This document shows, one piece after another, positions 1 through 5,405 of a DNA stretch of 7,603 nt. The translations under genes and the position numbers were made by a program. The notes under the pieces were generated by a model that was given only the letters and a program-made list of their open reading frames with translations, searched no databases and was not told where the DNA came from. The stretch lies in NCBI GenBank assembly GCA_025350885.1, contig JANXXA010000337.1, positions 1 to 7,603 on the forward strand. Reading direction: 5' to 3'. Positions within the stretch are counted from its first letter, which is position 1. Every line of letters begins with the position of its first letter. This stretch comes from Phenylobacterium sp. Its GTDB lineage: Bacteria > Pseudomonadota > Alphaproteobacteria > Caulobacterales > Caulobacteraceae.

Positions 1-113
1 AGCAGCGGCCCCTGCAGCTTCGCATTGTTCACCGCGGCGAACTTGAACAGCGTCTGGCCCACCGGCAGTGCGAGCGAGAACCCGGCGCAGAGCAGCGCGT
101 CCTTGAGGATCAC
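1..113 (-). CDS. EamA/SMR-like small membrane transporter, N-terminal fragment (partial)
   Basis: Partial gene, cut by the left edge; only about 37 N-terminal residues are visible. A GTG start lies inside the stop of the upstream glycosyltransferase (GTGA overlap), indicating translational coupling. The peptide begins (M)ILKDALLCAGFSLALP and continues VGQTLFKFAAVNN: one hydrophobic helix ending in a G-Q-x-x-x-K pattern. This pattern is typical of the first helix of drug/metabolite transporter proteins of the EamA or small multidrug resistance type, including the ArnE/ArnF flippase subunits. From its position next to a membrane-anchored polyprenyl-phosphate-type glycosyltransferase I infer that it may flip a lipid-linked sugar across the inner membrane. 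With so little sequence the family is a reasonable guess and the function is speculative. It could equally be an unrelated EamA exporter. Confidence 0.6.
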   Translation of the reverse strand, partial: MILKDALLCAGFSLALPVGQTLFKFAAVNNAKLQGPL

Positions 114-1183
114 TTGCCGGCCTCCTGCGCTTCCATCCGCGCGATGGTCCGCAGATACGGGTGGATCGGCCGGGTCGGCACGTTGAGCACGTCGAAATTC
201 AAGGCCTGCATCAACAGCTGCGCGCCCAGTATCACCGGCAGAGCGGCGGCCATCACCACGCCCGCCGAGGCCGCCCGGAGGTGGGGGACCGACATGTAGT
301 GGACCGCGTAGCCCACCCCGAACATCACGAACAGCACGCCGAACACCATCTCCAGGCTGGCGGCGTGGAAGTCGCGGACGAAATACTGGCCGAGCGCCCG
401 CTGGAAGAAGTTCTTGATGTGCTTGAAGGCGAACGGCCCGACGATGGCCCCGATCCGCAGATTGGAGACCTCGCCGGCGTAGCGCGCCGGCATCGGCACG
501 TCGCGCACCACCGCGCGCAGGGTGCCCAGGTGGTAGAGCAGGTCGGTCTCGAAGAAGAACCGCCGCGAGACCCGCTTTTGGATCACCATCCCGGCGACCT
601 GAGCCTCGATCGCCGTGTAGCCGTTGGTCGGATCGAAGATGTTCCAGTACCCGGTGGAGAGCTTGGCCGCGAAGCTCAGCGCCGCGTTGCCGAACACCCG
701 GACCGGCGGCATGGTGGTCAGGTGGCTGATCGAGGTGAAGCGGTTGCCCTTGGCGTAGTCGGCCTCGCCCAGCAGGATCGGCGCCACAAGATGGGCGATG
801 TAGCCCAGGTCCATCTGATCGTCGCCATCGACCTTGACCAGCACCTGGCCGCCTCGGGCGATGGCCGCGCGGTAGCCGGCCATGGTCGCCCCGCCGACGC
901 CCTGGTTCTGCGCCAGCCGCACCACGACGACCCTGGGATCGGTGGCGTTGGCCTCGATGAAATCTCCGGAGTGCTCCGGGCAGGCGTCATCGACGCAGAC
1001 GATGCCGTCGATCCAGGCCGGGGTCTTGGCGATCACGTCGAGGATGTGCGCCTTGACCCGGAAGCAGGGGATCACCAGCCAGACGCCGGCGCCTTCCAGG
1101 CTGGGATCGAAGGCGCGCAGCATCTTGCGCCGGTCCTGCGTGGACCTGGCGGCGCCCTGGGCGATCTTGTCGATGGACGTCAT
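110..1183 (-). CDS. Membrane-anchored family 2 glycosyltransferase (DPM1/GtrB/ArnC-like polyprenyl-phosphate sugar synthase)
   Basis: 357 residues. The N-terminal half is a GT-A fold family 2 glycosyltransferase: VIPCFRV at 37-43 is the first nucleotide-binding strand, VDDACPE at 64-70 carries the conserved acidic pair, NQGVGGA is at 93-99, and VDGDDQMD at 118-125 holds the metal-binding D-x-D. FDPTNGYTA at 183-191 and FFETDLLYHL at 210-219 match the later catalytic region of dolichyl/polyprenyl-phosphate sugar synthases. An amphipathic stretch (about 248-272) leads to two predicted membrane helices (about 277-299 and 304-330), the architecture of GtrB/ArnC-like enzymes. The likely reaction is transfer of a sugar from a nucleotide donor to polyprenyl phosphate on the cytoplasmic face of the inner membrane; donor and product are unknown. 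The ATG at 1183 is the first start after an in-frame stop at 1214-1216, and only a weak purine stretch precedes it. The gene diverges from the exporter genes and overlaps a downstream EamA-like gene by four bases, suggesting a two-gene operon. Confidence 0.88.
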   Translation of the reverse strand: MTSIDKIAQGAARSTQDRRKMLRAFDPSLEGAGVWLVIPCFRVKAHILDVIAKTPAWIDGIVCVDDACPEHSGDFIEANATDPRVVVVRLAQNQGVGGATMAGYRAAIARGGQVLVKVDGDDQMDLGYIAHLVAPILLGEADYAKGNRFTSISHLTTMPPVRVFGNAALSFAAKLSTGYWNIFDPTNGYTAIEAQVAGMVIQKRVSRRFFFETDLLYHLGTLRAVVRDVPMPARYAGEVSNLRIGAIVGPFAFKHIKNFFQRALGQYFVRDFHAASLEMVFGVLFVMFGVGYAVHYMSVPHLRAASAGVVMAAALPVILGAQLLMQALNFDVLNVPTRPIHPYLRTIARMEAQEAGK

Positions 1184-1247
1184 GGGTCTTCGGCGAGCTC
1201 CACCCTCGCTCGGCTAACACGGAAGGCCCGACGCTGGCAAAGCCCCG

Positions 1248-1259
1248 CCGGCCGGCCGG
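1248..1259. repeat. 12-bp perfect GC palindrome in the divergent promoter region
   Basis: CCGGCCGGCCGG is identical to its own reverse complement and is flanked by further C-runs and G-runs (1243-1246 and 1260-1262), giving a strong potential hairpin or operator. It lies between two divergent genes and is not followed by a T-run, so it is not a rho-independent terminator. In DNA this rich in G and C it may be chance. Confidence 0.3.
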
Positions 1260-1311
1260 GGGCCGCGTCCTTGCCCGGCCACCGCCTGCCTGTTACGAGC
1301 CCGCCTGCGTC

Positions 1312-1316
1312 GGGAG
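1312..1316 (+). promoter_or_regulatory. Ribosome binding site supporting the TTG start of the permease
   Basis: GGGAG lies six bases before the TTG at 1323. No comparably placed purine-rich site precedes the alternative ATG at 1341, where GGAAG sits about 11 bases upstream. This favours the TTG start, though only moderately. Confidence 0.45.
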
Positions 1317-1322
1317 AGTTTC

Positions 1323-2156
1323 TTGGAAGCCGCCACTCACATGCTGCGGACCGGACGGCGCGGTCCGCTGTTCGAGGTCCAGATGGCGCTGCGCGACCTG
1401 CGCACCTCGATGGGGCGGATCGACCTGGCCTGGTCGCTGGCCTGGCACGACGTCTCCTCACGCTATCGCGGCTCGATCCTCGGCCCGTTCTGGATCACAC
1501 TCTCGATGGGCCTGATGGTGATGGGCATCGGCGTGGTCTACGCCAACCTCTTCGGCATCGCCCTGAAGGACTTCCTGCCCCTGGTGGCGCTTGGCATCGT
1601 CTTCTTCGGCGCGATCAGCGGGACCATAACCGAGGGCTGCGACACCTTCGTCCACGCCGCCGGCATGCTGTCGCAGACCAGCCTGCCGATGTTCACCTTC
1701 GTCTGGCGCACGATCTTCCGCAACGTGATCAACCTGGGCCACCACCTGGTGATCGTCGTCGCGGTGCTGATCTACTACGGCTACTGGCGCACCGCGAACG
1801 CGCCGGCGGCGACCATCGGCCTGATCTTCCTGCTGCTCAACGCCGGCTGGATCAGCATGCTGATCGGGCTGGCCTCGGCGCGGTTCCGCGACATCCCGCA
1901 GATCGTCACCTCGGTGATGCAGTTCGCGATCTTCGTGACCCCGGTGTTCTGGCCGGTCAATCGGCTGCTCCACCATCAGTGGGTGCTGGATATCAATCCG
2001 TTCTACCACATGCTCGAGGCGGTCCGCGCGCCGCTGATGGGGGCGCAGGTGGCGCCGCACACCTATCTGTTCCTCGCCGGGATGGCGGCGGTGGGCTGGG
2101 CCGCGACCTTCGCCATCTTCGCCAACATCCGCCGACGGATCGTGCACTACCTATGA
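1323..2156 (+). CDS. ABC-2 type polysaccharide exporter permease (Wzm/KpsM/RfbD-like)
   Basis: 277 residues, the usual length for this family. It is the inner-membrane channel subunit of an ABC exporter for lipid-linked polysaccharide (O-antigen, capsule or teichoic-acid-like glycan). After a soluble N-terminus, SRYRGSILGPFW at 46-57 matches the conserved region just before the first membrane helix. About six membrane segments follow (near 55-77, 84-104, 137-153, 162-184, 195-212, 248-266). ARFRDIPQIV at 186-195 and NPFYHMLEAVRAPLMG at 225-240 are typical of the polysaccharide-export branch. The start is taken as the TTG at 1323 because of the GGGAG at 1312-1316; the ATG at 1341 would shorten it by six residues. 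The gene ends in an ATGA overlap with the ATPase gene, so the two are translationally coupled and almost certainly form one transporter. The exported substrate cannot be read from the sequence. Confidence 0.92.
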   Translation: MEAATHMLRTGRRGPLFEVQMALRDLRTSMGRIDLAWSLAWHDVSSRYRGSILGPFWITLSMGLMVMGIGVVYANLFGIALKDFLPLVALGIVFFGAISGTITEGCDTFVHAAGMLSQTSLPMFTFVWRTIFRNVINLGHHLVIVVAVLIYYGYWRTANAPAATIGLIFLLLNAGWISMLIGLASARFRDIPQIVTSVMQFAIFVTPVFWPVNRLLHHQWVLDINPFYHMLEAVRAPLMGAQVAPHTYLFLAGMAAVGWAATFAIFANIRRRIVHYL

Positions 2157-2902
2157 AGGCGGCGCCGGTATCGATCTCCTGCAAGGGCCTGACGCTCCGC
2201 TTCCCGGTCTACGGGGTGGACGCCAAGTCGCTGAAGAAATCCCTGGCCAAGATCACCGTCGGCGGACGGCTGGGGTCCTCGCACGGAACCACCGAGGTCA
2301 CCGCGATCTCCAACCTCAGCCTGGAGCTGAAGGCCGGCGACCGGCTGGGCCTGATCGGTCACAACGGCTCGGGCAAGACCACGCTGCTGCGCGCGCTCTC
2401 CGGCGCCTACGAGCCCGACGAGGGCGAGATCGAGGTGCGCGGCCGGATTGCCCCCCTGCTCGACCTCAACCTCGGCATCGACCCCTCGGCCAGCGGCTAT
2501 GAGAACATCCGCCTGCGCGGGCGGATCGCCGGGCTGTCGGCCCGCGAGGTCGACGCGCGGATGGACGAGATCGCCGCGTTCACCGGGCTGGGGCCGTTCC
2601 TGGCCGTGCCGGTGAAGACCTATTCGGCGGGGATGCAGGCCCGGCTGGCCTTCGCCGCGGCCACCAGCGTCGAGGCCGACGTGCTCCTGATGGACGAATG
2701 GATCGCGGTCGGCGACGCGGAGTTTCAGCAGCTGGCGCACAAGCGCCTGCTGAAGCTGGTCGAGCGGGCCGGCATCCTGGTGCTGGCCTCCCACGACCTC
2801 GATCTCTTGCGCCTCTACTGCAACAAGGTGATGCGGATGGAAGGCGGCGTCGCCTCGCCGGTCACCGACATCAAAAAACTCGACGAGCTGATGAACGCTT
2901 AG
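2153..2902 (+). CDS. Polysaccharide ABC exporter ATP-binding protein (Wzt/KpsT/RfbE-like, short form)
   Basis: 249 residues; the ATPase that powers the permease encoded just before it. Walker A is GHNGSGKTT at 69-77 with catalytic-loop K75. The ABC signature is TYSAGM at 156-161, Walker B is VLLMDE at 177-182 with D181 and the catalytic E182, the D-loop region is GDAEF at 187-191, and the switch histidine is H214 in LASHD. LRFPVYG at 15-21 and GYENIRLRG at 115-123 are characteristic of the LPS/capsule export branch, not of nutrient importers. The protein ends about 35 residues after the switch histidine, so it lacks the C-terminal carbohydrate-binding domain of long Wzt proteins. The ATG at 2153 overlaps the permease stop (ATGA). 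The reading frame stays open far upstream, antisense to the divergent glycosyltransferase, but that part is not protein-like. The gene should be read from 2153. Confidence 0.93.
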   Translation: MKAAPVSISCKGLTLRFPVYGVDAKSLKKSLAKITVGGRLGSSHGTTEVTAISNLSLELKAGDRLGLIGHNGSGKTTLLRALSGAYEPDEGEIEVRGRIAPLLDLNLGIDPSASGYENIRLRGRIAGLSAREVDARMDEIAAFTGLGPFLAVPVKTYSAGMQARLAFAAATSVEADVLLMDEWIAVGDAEFQQLAHKRLLKLVERAGILVLASHDLDLLRLYCNKVMRMEGGVASPVTDIKKLDELMNA

Positions 2903-2933
2903 CCGGGGTTGAGCGGCCGAGCCGTCGTCTGAT

Positions 2934-2939
2934 AAGGGG
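2934..2939 (+). promoter_or_regulatory. Ribosome binding site deciding the start of the plus-strand GT4
   Basis: AAGGGG lies four bases before the ATG at 2944 and is the best Shine-Dalgarno-like sequence in the 41-nt gap after the ATPase stop. It fixes the start well downstream of the open frame's upstream limit. Confidence 0.5.
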
Positions 2940-2943
2940 GCTG

Positions 2944-4152
2944 ATGAACCTGCGCGCCGCCCAGGGCCTGTGGCGCCGGGCGCCGGAGCCGCTTCGGCGT
3001 CTGTCGGCGCCGCTGATCCGTGGCGGGATCGAAGCCTATGTCAGGGCCGCGCGTCGCAGCTCCCGCCCATCGGACGCCAGCCAGCCCGTCCAGGTGGTCG
3101 GCTATTTCTCCCAGCCGCACGGCATCGGCGCCTCCGCCCGGCTGGCGGTGCGCGCTTTCGAGGCGTGCGGGATCGACGTCCGCAGGGTGGATGTCAGCGG
3201 TGACGCGCGGGGACTGAACCTCGACGTGCGGCTGGACCGGGCGACCCCTGCCGCCGCCTGGATCTTCTACATGAACCCGCCGGAGATGATCGCGGCGCTG
3301 GGACAGCTGGGACCGAGGCGCCTCATCGGACCGCGCTATGCCTGCTGGGCCTGGGAACTGCCCCGCGCGCCGGCGCGATGGCTGAGTGACGCGGGCCTGG
3401 TCGATGAAGTCTGGGCGCCGAGCCGCTACACCGCCCGGGCCCTGGCCGGCGCCCGCGCACCGGTCCGCGTCGTGCCGCATCCGTTGTTCCTCGAAGACTA
3501 TTCCGGGGTCCGCCCGGCGCCGCGCGCCGCGGCCTTCCAGGCGGTCAGCCTGTTCGACTTCAATTCCTCGGCCGCGCGCAAGAACCCGGACGGGACCATC
3601 GCCGCGTTCGTGCGCGCCTTCGGCGACGATCCCAACGTCGAACTGACGCTGAAGACCCAGAACGGCGCGCGGTTCCCGCAGGCTCTGGCGGCGCTGCGCG
3701 CGGCCGCCCCGCCCCGCGTGCGCATCATCGACGAGGTCTGGCCCTATTCCCGGGTCAAGGACCTGATCGCCGGAGCCGACGTGTTGATCTCGCTGCACCG
3801 CGCGGAGGGCTTCGGGCTGACCCCGGCCGAAGCCATGGCCCTGGGCGTGCCAGTGCTGGCCACCGCCTATTCCGGCAACCTCGATTTCATGGACGAGGCC
3901 AGCGCCCTGCTGGTTCCCTCGCTCCAGATCCCGGTGGTCGATCCGCAGCGGATCTATCGCGGGCAGACCTGGGCGGACCCCGACATCGACGCAGCCGCCC
4001 AGGGCCTGCGGCGCTTGCGCGACGATGCCGACCTTCGCGCCCGCCTGGGCGCGGCGGGCCGCCGGCGGGTGGCCGAGCTGTTGTCGCCCCGAGCCTGGCT
4101 GGACGCCCTGCCCGAGCCCTTGCGGGTCGCCGCCGCCGGCCGAGCGCGTTAG
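2944..4152 (+). CDS. GT4-type glycosyltransferase (GT-B fold)
   Basis: 402 residues from the ATG at 2944, chosen for the AAGGGG upstream and because the open frame before it overlaps the ATPase gene. The N-terminal domain starts with VVGYFSQPHGIGASARLA at 51-68, a donor-independent region with the glycine-rich loop of GT-B enzymes. CWAWELP at 134-140 and VDEVWAPSRYTA at 153-164 are typical of family 4 members of polysaccharide clusters. The C-terminal domain has FDFNSSAARKNPDG at 204-217, with R212 and K213 in the usual phosphate-binding positions. HRAEGFGLTPAE at 285-296 holds the family's E-x7-E pair, E288 and E296. A retaining sugar transferase acting in the cytoplasm on a lipid-linked glycan is likely; donor and linkage are unknown. 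It is third in the exporter operon, 41 nt after the ATPase. Its stop overlaps the stop of the convergent glycosyltransferase. Confidence 0.88.
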   Translation: MNLRAAQGLWRRAPEPLRRLSAPLIRGGIEAYVRAARRSSRPSDASQPVQVVGYFSQPHGIGASARLAVRAFEACGIDVRRVDVSGDARGLNLDVRLDRATPAAAWIFYMNPPEMIAALGQLGPRRLIGPRYACWAWELPRAPARWLSDAGLVDEVWAPSRYTARALAGARAPVRVVPHPLFLEDYSGVRPAPRAAAFQAVSLFDFNSSAARKNPDGTIAAFVRAFGDDPNVELTLKTQNGARFPQALAALRAAAPPRVRIIDEVWPYSRVKDLIAGADVLISLHRAEGFGLTPAEAMALGVPVLATAYSGNLDFMDEASALLVPSLQIPVVDPQRIYRGQTWADPDIDAAAQGLRRLRDDADLRARLGAAGRRRVAELLSPRAWLDALPEPLRVAAAGRAR

Positions 4153-5405
4153 GCCTCGGCGGCGTCCGGAGCCCACCGGCGAAGCGCGGCTACGCCACGA
4201 TAGAGCTGGCCATAGAGGAAGGCCTCCTCCTCGATGCGGAACGGAAGCGGGACCGCGGCCTTCCAGCTCTCGACGAGGTCCGGCCGGGCGGCGATCTCGG
4301 CGATAGCGCCGGCCCAGGCGTCTTCGTCGCCGGCGGGAATGACCCGGCCGCAGCTCAAGCCCGCGACCACCACCGCCGGATTGCCAAGGTCTGACACCAG
4401 CGCTGGCAGACCGGCGGCGAAGCCTTCGTAGAGCGCCAGCGAGAACGCTTCCGGCACCTGGCTCGGCACGCAGAGGATGTCACAGTCGCCGATCAGCGCC
4501 GGGATCGACGCCGCCTCGACCGCGCCTTCCAGGCTGATGTCCGCCCCCTTGGCTTCCTCCGCCAGGCGCGCGGCGAAGGCTTCGTCGTAGCAAGGTCCGA
4601 CCACCCGCAGCCTCACCCCGGCTGGCGCGGCGCGGGCGAAGGCGCGCACCAGCCCCAACGCACCCTTGGCTTCCGACACCGTGCCGACATAGAGCAGGGT
4701 CAGCGGCCGCCCGGCGACGCGTGGAGCGGGCCGGCCGAAGCTCAGCAGATCGACGCCATTGTTGACCACCAGCACCGGCAGACCGGGGTGGGCCGCGCGC
4801 ACGCGTTCGGCCACATAGTCCGACACCGCCACCACCGCCGACGCGGACGCAAGGATCGCGCCGAGCCGAGCGAACCGCGTCGCATAGCTTGCGTGCGGCA
4901 GCTCCGGCGCCTGGCAGTGCAGCCGGCACGCCTCCCCGCCCTGCGGCCCGGCGCACAGCGCGCCGTCGCGGCGGACCAGGTTGATCCGATGGCAGATCGT
5001 AAAGAAGTCGGTCAGCGAGACGATGTACGGAATGTGTCTGCGGGCCAGCACCTCCACCGCCGCCAGCATGCGGAAAGGGTGCATGACATGGACCACGTCG
5101 AAGGCCGGCCGCGTCGCCAGGAAGGCGGTGAACCGCTGCTCGACCTGCGGGTCGGCGTCAAAGCCCAGCTGGACGACCTGGGGCTCGGTCGGCGGTCCCA
5201 GTGCCTGCACCGGCACGCCCTCGACCATCGCGGTGAACGCCCCCTCCGCAGTCGCACGCCAGCCCGGATGAGCGCCGACCGCGACGGTCGCCACCTCGGC
5301 GTGATGGCCGTCGGCCTGGGCGGCGCGGGCGAGGTTCAGGGTCACCCGCTCGGTGCCGCCGGAAAATTCCGGCATGAACTGATGCACCAGATAGAGGATG
5401 CGCAT
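4149..5405 (-). CDS. GT4-type glycosyltransferase with cysteine cluster
   Basis: 418 residues, GT-B fold. MRILYLVHQFMPEFSGGTER at 1-20 is the classic N-terminus with the glycine loop (G16-G17) that follows strand one. VNNGVD at 214-219 leads into the C-terminal domain, where VGTVSEAKG at 240-248 supplies K247. PSQVPEAFSLALYE at 314-327 holds the E-x7-E pair E319/E327. Between the domains' contact regions, LTDFFTICH at 131-139 begins a cysteine-rich insert with C138, C151, C160 and C164, seen in a subset of GT4 enzymes where it may bind metal. The likely role is transfer of a sugar from a nucleotide donor to a growing glycan in the cytoplasm; specificity is unknown. Its ATG shares one base with the stop of the upstream gene (TGATG), so translation is probably by reinitiation, which fits the lack of a strong ribosome binding site. 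It converges with the plus-strand GT4. Confidence 0.9.
   Translation of the reverse strand: MRILYLVHQFMPEFSGGTERVTLNLARAAQADGHHAEVATVAVGAHPGWRATAEGAFTAMVEGVPVQALGPPTEPQVVQLGFDADPQVEQRFTAFLATRPAFDVVHVMHPFRMLAAVEVLARRHIPYIVSLTDFFTICHRINLVRRDGALCAGPQGGEACRLHCQAPELPHASYATRFARLGAILASASAVVAVSDYVAERVRAAHPGLPVLVVNNGVDLLSFGRPAPRVAGRPLTLLYVGTVSEAKGALGLVRAFARAAPAGVRLRVVGPCYDEAFAARLAEEAKGADISLEGAVEAASIPALIGDCDILCVPSQVPEAFSLALYEGFAAGLPALVSDLGNPAVVVAGLSCGRVIPAGDEDAWAGAIAEIAARPDLVESWKAAVPLPFRIEEEAFLYGQLYRGVAALRRWAPDAAEA

Larger units (their letters stand above)
1184..1322. promoter_or_regulatory. Divergent intergenic region, probable back-to-back promoters
   Basis: These 139 bp separate the minus-strand glycosyltransferase from the plus-strand exporter operon, so promoters for both directions most likely lie here. 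I cannot assign convincing -35/-10 boxes by eye. TTGCCC at 1271-1276 followed by TGTTAC at 1291-1296 is only a weak candidate for the plus strand, because its 14-bp spacing is too short. No coding region is seen. A very GC-rich self-complementary block sits in the middle at 1248-1259. Confidence 0.4.

Noticed and set aside
1248..1259. GC palindrome considered as a transcription terminator
   Set aside because: It lies between the starts of two divergent genes and has no T-run on either strand.
1458..2147. 229-residue open frame on the minus strand opposite the permease
   Set aside because: Very rich in H, D, R and Q with no hydrophobic core pattern; it is a shadow of the membrane permease.
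161..2152. Long open frame on the plus strand continuous with the ABC ATPase, suggesting a 913-residue fusion protein
   Set aside because: The upstream part is antisense to the GT2 and out of frame with the permease. Its translation is rich in H, R, D and G with no recognisable motif, as expected for a shadow frame in GC-rich DNA. The ATPase has its own ATG in an ATGA overlap.
2914..2924. Small hairpin CGGC/GCCG with a three-base loop between the ATPase and the GT4
   Set aside because: A four-base-pair stem without a T-run is expected by chance in this base composition and would not act as a terminator.
2899..4176. 425-residue open frame on the minus strand opposite the plus-strand GT4
   Set aside because: Composition is typical of an antisense shadow (Q, G, R, D rich, no motifs), while the opposite strand encodes a clear GT4 with its E-x7-E pair.
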